Positions 1 to 7,552 of a stretch of 44,278 nucleotides of DNA are shown here, piece by piece. The translations under genes were made by a program, and so were the position numbers. The notes beneath the pieces are model-generated. The model did not search any database, was not told where the DNA came from, and saw only the letters and a program-made list of their open reading frames with translations. The stretch comes from a virus: IMG/VR virus record IMGVR_UViG_3300028391_000005, positions 1-44,278 of that record. One strand, 5' to 3'. Position 1 is the stretch's first letter. Every line of letters begins with the position of its first letter.

Positions 1-1
1 T

Positions 2-2080
2 CTTAATAAAACATCAAATAAATTGGGTAAATTTGGTGATGAGATACAAAACACCACTTCTGTACTTGGAGATTTTGGTAGAGGTCTAAGCATGATGACC
101 GGTATGGTGACCAAAGGTTTAGGTATGGTCACAGATACTGCTATGGGATTAGCAACTGAATTCTTAGGCACAAGTGTTAAGATGAGTGACTTTGCATCAC
201 ACTTACCATTAGTAGGTGGTGCACTCAGTAGTATATTAGGAATGGTTGAAGAAAACGTTCAAACATTTAGAAGTCTATCTGAAGTAGGTGCTTCTTTCGG
301 TAACAACATTGTTGAAATGAATTTGGCGGCGGCTGATGCAGGATTAAGCATGGAACAGTTTGCTGAGTTTGTTGGTAGCAACGCACAGAACATGATGCTA
401 TTAGGAGGCACAACAACAGAAGGTGCTAAGGCATTTGGAAGATTAACTAAAAGTTTACCAAGAGAAGAACTTATGGGAATGGGTTTTACTATGGAATCTC
501 TTGCAGAACATACAGCAGGTTACATTGAACTACAAGCAATGCAAGGTAAACTTGCTGGAAGAAGTCAAGCATCATTACGTGCAGGTTCAGAACAATACTT
601 AATGCAGATTGATAGACTTGCTAAAGTAACAGGTAAATCACGTAAAGAAGCAGAAGCATTATTAAAGAAACAAGCCTCAGAAGCAAACGTTATGGTTATG
701 GCAAGTAGATTGTCAGGAGAAGCATTAACTAACTTCCAAGACGGACTTGCATTTGTTGATTCAGAATTACCAGGATTTAGTGGTGCTATTAAAGACTTAG
801 CAGACGGTGTTGCACAAACTCCATTAGCACAAAAACTTGCGGCAACTATACCAGGCTTTGCAGAATTACAGAAACAACTTGGTGATGGTGCTATCAGTCA
901 AGAAGAATACATTAAGCAGATGGCAGGCTTTGGTCCAGAGATGGATGCGTTTATTAAAAGCATGGATCCTGCAATGGTACAATCATTGATGGGTAAAGAA
1001 GGCTTTGAAGGATTAACCAGTGGCTTGGCTGAATACAAAAAGATGTCAGCAAAATACACTGATGCAGATATTGCGGCAATGAAAGCAGAACAACAAGAAA
1101 GAGATAAGACTACTAAAACAACGGCCGCTTTTGAAGTAGCAATGACTGAAATGCGTAACAAGATTAAAACAACTATTCTTGACAGTGGATTGTTTGATAT
1201 GTTCATGGAAGGTATTGGTACATTTACAGAATGGTTTACTTCCACAGGTAAAGATGGCGTGTCAAAATTAGATGGTTTCTTAGACGGAATCCTAAAGTAC
1301 GGTGAAGAGATGGCCAAGTTCTTAAAAGATACCTGGGAAGCGGCAGGAGGCGACTTAGGTAAATTCTTTAGCGAAGTTTGGGATAAAAAATTTAAACCTA
1401 TGATTAAAAAAGGATTTGATAAAGTTGGAGAAATATTTGGTGCTTGGTTTGGTGCTTTCTTTAAAGAACATATTGGAACATTAATTGTTGGTGTACTTGG
1501 CGGACTTGCAGGACTACTACTTACAGGATTTATAACATCATTATTACCAACAATATTTGGAATCATACTTGGTCCAATTATTGCACCATTCCTTGCAATT
1601 GGAGTGGCACTACTTGCTATATTTGGTTGGGAAAAAATTAAAAGTTGGGTACAACCGATTCTTGATGTATTCTCTACAATGTTTGAGTTTATTGGGAAAA
1701 TCTTTACTGGCTTAGTTGATAAACTTAAAAAACTTAATCCGTTTAGTTGGTTTGGTGGAGATGACGAAGAAGACGATCCAAATCAAAAGATCGCCGAGAA
1801 TTTGAAAAAGACAGAAATTGAAGATCCAAAAATCAAAATAGCCAACGCAGGTGTAATGCCAGACTATGAAATGCCAACAGTTACAACACCAGAAATTGAT
1901 ACAACCAAAATTGTTGCCGACTCTGGAGTCACAAAGAAACTCCAAGAGAGCGAAGCCGCGGTAAATACAAATAGCACAGATTTAGCAACTGCTACTTTGG
2001 TAGAGCAAAATAAAATTTTAAAACAGATTCTCCGTGCAACAAACGGGTTACAGGGGAATATGTTGAAAGGAACTGCGTAA
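2..2080 (+). CDS. Large tape-measure-like or membrane-active virion protein, 5' end outside window
   Basis: The reading frame is open from base 2, with no stop before the first possible start (TTG at 23), so the gene almost certainly begins upstream and about 693 codons are seen. The N-terminal part is rich in Gly, Met and Ala helices. The middle is charged and helical (KSRKEAEALLKKQ). Residues about 490-545 form a long hydrophobic stretch (LIVGVLGGLAGLLL, then IFGIILGPIIAPFLAIGVA) that could be two or three membrane helices. The C-terminus is acidic and coiled-coil-like (VEQNKILKQILRATN). Large size, helix content and hydrophobic segments fit tape-measure or DNA-ejection proteins of tailed phages, but I see no family motif that proves it. 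In T4 the gene just before gp20 is the tail tube gene 19, so this neighbour differs from T4. It ends 3 bases before the portal gene, suggesting co-translation. Function is inference. Confidence 0.5.
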   Translation, partial: LNKTSNKLGKFGDEIQNTTSVLGDFGRGLSMMTGMVTKGLGMVTDTAMGLATEFLGTSVKMSDFASHLPLVGGALSSILGMVEENVQTFRSLSEVGASFGNNIVEMNLAAADAGLSMEQFAEFVGSNAQNMMLLGGTTTEGAKAFGRLTKSLPREELMGMGFTMESLAEHTAGYIELQAMQGKLAGRSQASLRAGSEQYLMQIDRLAKVTGKSRKEAEALLKKQASEANVMVMASRLSGEALTNFQDGLAFVDSELPGFSGAIKDLADGVAQTPLAQKLAATIPGFAELQKQLGDGAISQEEYIKQMAGFGPEMDAFIKSMDPAMVQSLMGKEGFEGLTSGLAEYKKMSAKYTDADIAAMKAEQQERDKTTKTTAAFEVAMTEMRNKIKTTILDSGLFDMFMEGIGTFTEWFTSTGKDGVSKLDGFLDGILKYGEEMAKFLKDTWEAAGGDLGKFFSEVWDKKFKPMIKKGFDKVGEIFGAWFGAFFKEHIGTLIVGVLGGLAGLLLTGFITSLLPTIFGIILGPIIAPFLAIGVALLAIFGWEKIKSWVQPILDVFSTMFEFIGKIFTGLVDKLKKLNPFSWFGGDDEEDDPNQKIAENLKKTEIEDPKIKIANAGVMPDYEMPTVTTPEIDTTKIVADSGVTKKLQESEAAVNTNSTDLATATLVEQNKILKQILRATNGLQGNMLKGTA

Positions 2081-2083
2081 CAC

Positions 2084-3847
2084 ATGAGCTGGAAAAGATA
2101 TTTTACAAATGCGCCTGTAGGTAACAACGACGGTGGTAACATGAGCCCGTTCAGTGGACGTGGCGGAAACGAACCGGGTCCGGCAAGATCTAATTATTCT
2201 TCATATCTACCAGACGTATATGTAGGCTCTCCAAATAGAGTAGAGCGTTATGGTCAATACAATACTATGGACAACGACTCAGAAGTAAATGCGGCGTTAG
2301 ACATTTTAGCAGAATTTTGTTCACAACAAAATGCACGTAACAGAACATCATTTAATTTACATTTTAATAAAACAGCAACAAACAGTGAAGTTAACATTTT
2401 AGGACAATACCTAAAGCAATGGTCTAAACTACAAAAGTTTGAAACTAAAATGTTTAAAATTGTGCGTAATACATTTAAGTATGGTGACGCATTTTTTGTA
2501 AGAGATCCTGAAACTAAAAAATGGTTTTACATTGATCCTGCAAAAGTTGTACGTATTATTGTAAACGAATCAGAAGGCAAAAAGCCAGAACAATATATTA
2601 TTAAAGATATTAACTTTAATTTTAGAGATCAAATTATTACTGATCCGCATATTACAAGCGGAAATATTACAGGCGGTGGAACATCGTCAGGTTCACAAGG
2701 TTATCAATCAGGTGGCGCACAAGGTGCAGTTGGTAACACAGGAACATCACAATCAGGTTCAAGATTTAATGTAAACAATAGAGAAGTTGCTATTAATGCA
2801 GAACATGTTGTACATTTAAGTTTAAGTGAAGGATTAGACAACAACTATCCATTTGGTAATAGTTTGTTAGAAAGTATATTTAAAGTATACAAGCAAAAAG
2901 AATTATTAGAAGACGCAATTATTATTTACAGAACGCAAAGAGCACCTGAACGTAGAGTGTTTTACATTGACGTAGGTAATATGCCATCACACCTTGCAAT
3001 GCAATTTGTTGAGCGTGTAAAAACAGAAATACACCAAAGACGTATTCCAAGTGCGACAGGTGGATCAACAAGTGTTATTGATAGTGCATACAATCCATTA
3101 TCAACTAACGAAGATTACTTCTTTCCACAAACAGCAGAAGGTAGAGGATCTAAAGTTGAAACATTACCAGGCGGTACTAACTTAGGTGAGATTGACGATT
3201 TAAAATACTTTACTAATAAACTTATTAGAGGTTTACGTATTCCAAGTAGTTACTTGCCAACAGCGGCACAAGACGATGCACAAACACAAAGCAACGATGG
3301 TAGAGTAGGTACTGCATACATACAAGAACTACGCTTTAACAAGTACTGTGAACGTTTACAAGCACTTGTAACAGAAGAATTTAATCAAGAGTTTAAACGT
3401 TACCTATTAGAAAAAGGTATGAATCTTGATGTTTCAATGTTTGATTTAAAACTTGAACCACCAATGAACTTTGCAAGTTACAGACAATCAGAACTTGACA
3501 ATGTAAGAATTCCAACGTTTACACAAATTATGGCTGTGCCATTTATTAGTAACAGATATGCAATGAAACGTTTCTTAGGATTAAGTGAAGAAGATATGGC
3601 TGAGAATGAACGTTATTGGAAAGAAGAGAATGATGAAAATATTACTCCACCACCAACAGACGCCGCAGGTGAAATGCGTGGCGTAGGTATTAGTGGCGCG
3701 GCAATGGATGCAGACATAGGCGGAGCAGAAGACATTGATCCTAATGCAGAGCCTGATCCAGTTGCAGGAGGAGAAGCGACAGCACCTGACACAACAACAG
3801 GCGGTGGCGCAGGCGGAGCACCTGCTCCTGAAGTACCACCAGCATAA
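2084..3847 (+). CDS. gp20: Portal vertex protein of the head (T4 gp20 family)
   Basis: Twelve copies of this protein form the ring through which DNA enters and leaves the head; it also nucleates prohead assembly and joins the tail. Recognisable T4-type blocks are RTQRAPERRVFYIDVGNMP (residues about 283-301), VERVKTEIHQRR (309-320), ETLPGGTNLGEIDDLKYF (359-376) and RGLRIPSSYLP (382-392). At 587 aa it is longer than T4 gp20 (524 aa). Part of the excess is a Gly/Ser/Gln-rich segment at about 192-226 and a Gly/Pro/Ala-rich acidic tail after about residue 540; both look like disordered insertions. The ATG lies 3 bases after the upstream stop, with AAAGGAA about 12 bases upstream as a weak ribosome site. 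It is followed by the core, protease, scaffold and capsid genes in T4 order. Confidence 0.97.
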   Translation: MSWKRYFTNAPVGNNDGGNMSPFSGRGGNEPGPARSNYSSYLPDVYVGSPNRVERYGQYNTMDNDSEVNAALDILAEFCSQQNARNRTSFNLHFNKTATNSEVNILGQYLKQWSKLQKFETKMFKIVRNTFKYGDAFFVRDPETKKWFYIDPAKVVRIIVNESEGKKPEQYIIKDINFNFRDQIITDPHITSGNITGGGTSSGSQGYQSGGAQGAVGNTGTSQSGSRFNVNNREVAINAEHVVHLSLSEGLDNNYPFGNSLLESIFKVYKQKELLEDAIIIYRTQRAPERRVFYIDVGNMPSHLAMQFVERVKTEIHQRRIPSATGGSTSVIDSAYNPLSTNEDYFFPQTAEGRGSKVETLPGGTNLGEIDDLKYFTNKLIRGLRIPSSYLPTAAQDDAQTQSNDGRVGTAYIQELRFNKYCERLQALVTEEFNQEFKRYLLEKGMNLDVSMFDLKLEPPMNFASYRQSELDNVRIPTFTQIMAVPFISNRYAMKRFLGLSEEDMAENERYWKEENDENITPPPTDAAGEMRGVGISGAAMDADIGGAEDIDPNAEPDPVAGGEATAPDTTTGGGAGGAPAPEVPPA

Positions 3848-3849
3848 GG

Positions 3850-3857
3850 AATAAATA
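3850..3857 (+). promoter_or_regulatory. Late-promoter-like box AATAAATA
   Basis: AATAAATA resembles the T4 late promoter core TATAAATA and lies in the 15-base gap after gp20. Exactly five bases (gttac) separate it from the ATG at 3863, so the predicted start of transcription falls on or next to that ATG. AAGGA just before the box could serve as a distant ribosome site on read-through transcripts. Confidence 0.5.
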
Positions 3858-3862
3858 GTTAC

Positions 3863-4102
3863 ATGATACTAAGAGAATTATTTTATTTTGACAAAGAAAC
3901 ACTTGAACCAACAGAAGACAAGTCATATGATTCTGCTGACGATGAAGGTGTTGTATCAAGAGACGACACAAGAAAAACAAGACTAAGCCTACGTCAAATC
4001 AACAAAGCACGTAGAGCCGGCGAATTTCATAACGAAGAACAACAGAAAGAGTTACATTTTGTAAGACAGATGTACGGATTGGCATCACAACCTGAAGCAT
4101 AG
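3863..4102 (+). CDS. Small head protein at the gp67 position (prohead core candidate)
   Basis: This is a 79-residue, strongly charged protein with no membrane segment or signal peptide. It has an acidic first half (DKETLEPTEDKSYDSADDEG) and a basic, helical second half (RKTRLSLRQINKARRAGEF). T4 carries gene 67, an 80-residue prohead core protein, at this place between portal and protease, so length and synteny suggest an equivalent role in the internal core that is later digested by gp21. I do not recognise a motif that proves homology with T4 gp67. The pattern DDTRKTRLSLRQINKARRAG is one I associate with conserved proteins of marine T4-like phages. The gene has its own late-promoter-like box and its stop codon forms part of the ribosome site of the next gene. 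Confidence 0.6.
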   Translation: MILRELFYFDKETLEPTEDKSYDSADDEGVVSRDDTRKTRLSLRQINKARRAGEFHNEEQQKELHFVRQMYGLASQPEA

Positions 4103-4110
4103 GAGATGAT

Positions 4111-4707
4111 ATGTCAACAGCATTCGTTGTTGGTAACGGCACAAGTCGCAAACCCATAAGTTTAGAAGCATTAAAACAGTACGGTCCTATCTATGCCTGT
4201 AACGCAGTTTATAGAGACTTTAGGCCAGACTATCTTGTAGCAGTAGATGCCAAGATGGTGCTTGAAATTTGCAAAACAGGCTGGCAAAAGCACAACAAAG
4301 TATACACTAATCACAATAAACAGTTAAACGACATACAAGGACTCAACATTTTAAACCCCAGTAAAGGCTGGAGTAGTGGTCCTACAGCATTAGATCTTGC
4401 TTCAGACCACGGACACGATCCTATATATTTGTTAGGATTTGACTTTAAAGGCACTACAGGCACCGGAAAAGGCGATGATAAGGTAAACAACTTATACGCT
4501 GGTACATTTAATTACAAGCGAGAAAACGACCCTGCAACATATTTTGGTAACTGGGAGCGTCAAGTAGGCATAATATGCCAAAGAAATCATAGAAAGAGAT
4601 ATATAAGAGTAGTAGCAGAAGGAGATAAATTCCTACCAGGAAGTCTAAAAAACTTTACAAATTTATCCCATGTAAATATCGAAGAATTTCAGAAAATCTT
4701 CGGTTAA
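4111..4707 (+). CDS. MptE/DUF115- or sialyltransferase-like protein inserted in the head operon
   Basis: The 198-residue protein begins with a Rossmann-like loop VVGNGTSR (residues 6-13), continues with NAVYRDFRPDYLVAVD (31-46), and has the block SSGPTALDLASDHG then IYLLGFDF (88-112). This arrangement is shared by the DUF115/MptE-like fold (motility-associated glycosyltransferases, 6-hydroxymethylpterin diphosphokinase) and by GT42 sialyltransferases such as CstII. All bind a nucleotide-linked donor there. A sugar-transfer role is therefore plausible but the substrate is unknown. It has a good ribosome site (AGGAGA, overlapping the previous stop) and sits between the gp67-position and gp68-type genes, where T4 has no enzyme. 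It might modify the capsid or host glycans, or be a passenger. Fold assignment is moderately sure, activity is not. Confidence 0.55.
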   Translation: MSTAFVVGNGTSRKPISLEALKQYGPIYACNAVYRDFRPDYLVAVDAKMVLEICKTGWQKHNKVYTNHNKQLNDIQGLNILNPSKGWSSGPTALDLASDHGHDPIYLLGFDFKGTTGTGKGDDKVNNLYAGTFNYKRENDPATYFGNWERQVGIICQRNHRKRYIRVVAEGDKFLPGSLKNFTNLSHVNIEEFQKIFG

Positions 4708-4769
4708 TTTCATTAAGGTTTCAAAATCCTGCGTTTTGAGCCTATATTCCACGTATTTTCCCTATTATA

Positions 4770-4777
4770 TGTAAATA
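4770..4777 (+). promoter_or_regulatory. Possible late-promoter-like box TGTAAATA upstream of the core gene
   Basis: The 114-base gap before the gp68-type gene holds TGTAAATA, a two-mismatch relative of TATAAATA. It also holds a weak hairpin (TCAAAA/TTTTGA near 4721-4740) and a TTGACA at 4781-4786. The gene itself has a perfect ribosome site AGGAGG (4809-4814) seven bases before its ATG. A promoter here would serve the core-protease-scaffold-capsid genes, but which element is used cannot be told from sequence. Confidence 0.3.
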
Positions 4778-4821
4778 TTATTGACAGCCTTACCAAACGT
4801 AAACTTATAGGAGGTACTACA

Positions 4822-5793
4822 ATGGCAGACCGTAACAAATTCGAGCAAATGCTTGAAAAATTAGTTAACGAAGATAAGAAAGGTGCAGAAGAACTGTTCC
4901 ATGAAATCGTCGTTGAAAAATCAAGAACAATTTATGAAAATTTATTAGAAGATGAGTTAGCAGACGAGTCTAAAGACGAAGACACTAACGAAGCAACTGA
5001 CGAAGAAGTTGATGAATCTTCAAAAGACGAAGAAGTTGACGAAGCAAAAGACGAAGATGAAAAAACAGATGAGTCTAAAGATGAAAACGTTGACGAAGCA
5101 AAAGACGAAGACGAAAAAACTGATGAGTCTAAGGACGAAGAAGTTGACGAAAACTTTGCAGAAATTACACCAGAAGCAGATGATGACATGGGCGGCGATC
5201 CAGCAGACGACATGATGGCTGATATCGAAGCAGATGCAGATGGCGAAGAAGGTGACGACGACAAGGGCGACGAAGATATGGAAGACCGTGTTGTTGATTT
5301 AGAAGATGCACTTGACGACCTTAAAGCAGAATTTGAAAAAATGATGGGCGATAAGGAAGAAGGTGACGATGATGATTCTGAGGAAGCACCAATGGACGAC
5401 ATGGGTGACGACGAAGAAGAAAAGGAAGATGAAGCAATATCTTCCGATCTTAGCGTAGAAGATGAAGTACCAGCATTTGAAGGTACTAAATCACAAACTG
5501 AGCAAATGAGAGAGTATGTTGAAAAAGTTGCTGAGCCAAAAGGCGAAGATAACAAAGCAAAATCTCCAGTTGCTGGTAAAAATGATATGGGCGGTTCAGC
5601 GGCTAATATCGCAAAAGGATCTGCAGAAGAAAAAGGTGGTACTGTAAGTGCTCCTAAAACTGAAGATCATGGTAATGTAAACGTACCAGGCGGTAAAGCA
5701 TCTAAGTCTATGTCAAACGCTAAAGGCCACGGCGCTGAGAAAAAAGGCGCAGGCGAAGCAGGAGCAGATAGCAATAGTGTTATCGGTTCTTAA
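4822..5793 (+). CDS. Acidic prohead core protein, gp68 type
   Basis: The first 45 residues (FEQMLEKLVNEDKKGAEELF, then IVVEKSRTIYENLLEDE) look like the N-terminus of prohead core proteins (gp68) that I know from T4-like phages. The rest is dominated by Asp and Glu, with an internal 18-residue repeat at residues 71-110, a Met/Asp-rich stretch and a final Gly/Lys/Ala-rich tail. Core proteins fill the prohead around the scaffold and are cut to peptides by gp21 before packaging; a low-complexity acidic body suits that. At 323 residues it is more than twice the length of T4 gp68 (141 aa), the excess being acidic expansion. The ribosome site AGGAGG is the strongest in the window, suggesting high expression. 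Position between portal and protease supports the call. Confidence 0.65.
   Translation: MADRNKFEQMLEKLVNEDKKGAEELFHEIVVEKSRTIYENLLEDELADESKDEDTNEATDEEVDESSKDEEVDEAKDEDEKTDESKDENVDEAKDEDEKTDESKDEEVDENFAEITPEADDDMGGDPADDMMADIEADADGEEGDDDKGDEDMEDRVVDLEDALDDLKAEFEKMMGDKEEGDDDDSEEAPMDDMGDDEEEKEDEAISSDLSVEDEVPAFEGTKSQTEQMREYVEKVAEPKGEDNKAKSPVAGKNDMGGSAANIAKGSAEEKGGTVSAPKTEDHGNVNVPGGKASKSMSNAKGHGAEKKGAGEAGADSNSVIGS
5032..5151 (+). repeat. 54-bp in-frame tandem repeat in the acidic core gene
   Basis: Two nearly identical 54-base units (5032-5085 and 5086-5139) are followed by the first 12 bases of a third. Each encodes 18 residues of the pattern E/N-V-D-E-A-K-D-E-D-E-K-T-D-E-S-K-D-E. Differences between the units are mostly synonymous third-base changes, so the duplication is not brand new. 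The repeat stays in frame and lengthens an acidic, probably disordered region. Confidence 0.9.
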
Positions 5794-5810
5794 TTGTTAG
5801 GGAATAGTTG

Positions 5811-6428
5811 ATGAACTTATTACGTGAGAACTTGACATTCGACCAGGCTCAGATTGTTCTGGAATCTACTGAGGACGGCAAAGACCTTCATTTAAAAGGT
5901 ATTTGTATACAGGGTGGCGTTCGCAATGCGAACCAACGTATATACCCCGTAAGTGAAATTAGTAGGGCTGTCAACACTCTTAACGATCAGATTCAAGGAG
6001 GATATTCAGTTCTTGGTGAAGTTGATCATCCAGAAGGCCTTAACATTAACCTTGACCGTTGTTCGCACATGATTAAAGAAATGTGGATGGATGGACCAAA
6101 CGGTTATGGAAAGTTAAAAGTATTACCTACGCCGATGGGACAACTTGTTAAAACAATGCTGGAAAGCGGAGTTAAACTTGGTGTTTCATCGCGTGGTTCA
6201 GGTAACGTAAATGAAGACAGTAACGTAAGCGACTTTGAAATTATCACAGTTGATATAGTTGCTCAACCATCGGCTCCAGGAGCATATCCAACTCCAATAT
6301 ACGAGCACTTGATGAATACCACAGGTGGGTATAAGGCATTTAATATGGCTCGCGAAGTAAAAGAAGACACAAAGGCACAGAAGTATTTGAAAGAATCTTT
6401 GGTTAACATTATCCAAGGTTTAAAATAA
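5811..6428 (+). CDS. gp21: Prohead protease (T4 gp21 family)
   Basis: This is the serine protease that matures the prohead by cutting the capsid protein and destroying the core and scaffold. Numbering from the ATG at 5811 (205 aa), the catalytic His is in SVLGEVDHPEG (H73) and the nucleophile lies in LGVSSRGSG (S126 or S127). The downstream block ITVDIVAQPSAPGA is typical of the family. The length is close to T4 gp21 (212 aa). A TTG directly before the ATG would add one residue; ATG is preferred. The ribosome site is weak (AGGGAA), which may hold expression below that of its substrates. It lies in standard order between core and scaffold genes. Confidence 0.95.
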   Translation: MNLLRENLTFDQAQIVLESTEDGKDLHLKGICIQGGVRNANQRIYPVSEISRAVNTLNDQIQGGYSVLGEVDHPEGLNINLDRCSHMIKEMWMDGPNGYGKLKVLPTPMGQLVKTMLESGVKLGVSSRGSGNVNEDSNVSDFEIITVDIVAQPSAPGAYPTPIYEHLMNTTGGYKAFNMAREVKEDTKAQKYLKESLVNIIQGLK

Positions 6429-6435
6429 GGAGAAC

Positions 6436-7542
6436 ATGATGTTGGAAGCACTGAAATCACTTTTTGAGAATAACGTAATTTCGGAAGACATCAAAGCATC
6501 TATTGAAGAAGCATGGGCGGCTAAGATTACAGAGAACCGTCAGGAAGTAACCGCAGAACTTCGCGAAGAATTTGCTCAAAAATATGACCACGATAAGTCA
6601 GTAATGGCTGAAGCAGTGGAAAAAATGGTTGAGGATAGACTTGGTGCAGAGATTACGGAATTTGCTGATGACCGCACAAAACTTGCTGAAGCAAGAGCAA
6701 AGTACCATGTAGCAATGCGTGAAAACGCAGACCTACTTAAAAACTTTGTTGTTGCACAATTAGGCAAGGAAGTTTCAGAGTTACACGAAGACCAAAAAGC
6801 AATGTCAACTAAATTTGGCAAACTTGAGGAATTTGTGGTAGAGGCTTTGGCTAAAGAAATTGCAGAGTTCCACGAAGACAAAAAGGATCTTGCAGAAACT
6901 AAAGTTCGACTAATTAGAGAGGCTAAGAAGCATCTTGATACTGTAAAAGAAAAATTCGTTAAAAACGGAGCGAAAGTTGTTGAAAACACAGTTGCAAAAA
7001 CTCTTACAAAAGAGATTGGGCAACTTAAAGAAGACATCGACTCAGCACGTAAAAACGATTTTGGTAGAAAACTGTTTGAAACATTCCAAGAAGAGTACAC
7101 TAATTCTTACTTGAATGAGAAATCAGAAACTGCTAAACTTTTAAAAGTTGTAGAGGTGAAAGACAAGCAATTAGCAGAAGCGAAAGCAACTGTTGAGAAA
7201 ACAACTAAATTAGTTGAGTCTAAGGATCTTGAGTTCAAAAAAGCACAAGATACTGCAAAAAGAAAAGAAGTAATTTCCGAGTTAACTGCTCCATTGAGCA
7301 AGGAACAGAAAGAAATTATGTCAGACTTACTGGAGTCTGTACAAACTGCTAATATCCAAAAACAGTTTGACAAGTACTTACCGTCCGTTATTGATGGTAA
7401 CACTCCAGAGAAGAAGAAGGCGACACTTACCGAGGCAAAAGAAGTAACAGGCAATAAAGAAGAATCTAACGTTAGAAATGGCGCAAGTAATTCTGCAACA
7501 GATAATGTCGTAGATATTAGAAGACTTGCAGGATTAAAATAA
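6436..7542 (+). CDS. gp22: Prohead scaffold protein (T4 gp22 family)
   Basis: This is the major internal scaffold on which the capsid protein assembles; it is later degraded by gp21. The 368-residue protein is almost entirely charged alpha helix and coiled coil (repeated AxEIxEFxEDxK patterns between residues 70 and 180), with a more conserved-looking C-terminal part (ISELTAPLSKEQKEIMSDLL) typical of gp22 proteins. It is longer than T4 gp22 (269 aa). Leu-x-Glu steps such as LTE near the C-terminus are possible gp21 cleavage sites. The start is ATGATG at 6436-6441 after AAGGAGA; either ATG would do. It ends 10 bases before the capsid gene. Confidence 0.93.
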   Translation: MMLEALKSLFENNVISEDIKASIEEAWAAKITENRQEVTAELREEFAQKYDHDKSVMAEAVEKMVEDRLGAEITEFADDRTKLAEARAKYHVAMRENADLLKNFVVAQLGKEVSELHEDQKAMSTKFGKLEEFVVEALAKEIAEFHEDKKDLAETKVRLIREAKKHLDTVKEKFVKNGAKVVENTVAKTLTKEIGQLKEDIDSARKNDFGRKLFETFQEEYTNSYLNEKSETAKLLKVVEVKDKQLAEAKATVEKTTKLVESKDLEFKKAQDTAKRKEVISELTAPLSKEQKEIMSDLLESVQTANIQKQFDKYLPSVIDGNTPEKKKATLTEAKEVTGNKEESNVRNGASNSATDNVVDIRRLAGLK

Positions 7543-7552
7543 GGAGAAATCA

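Noticed and set aside
4932-5555. Long open frame on the minus strand across the acidic core gene (Ser-rich, 207 codons)
   Set aside because: It is the antisense of GAA/GAC-rich codons, which read as TTC/GTC and give a serine-rich shadow without ribosome site or known motif.
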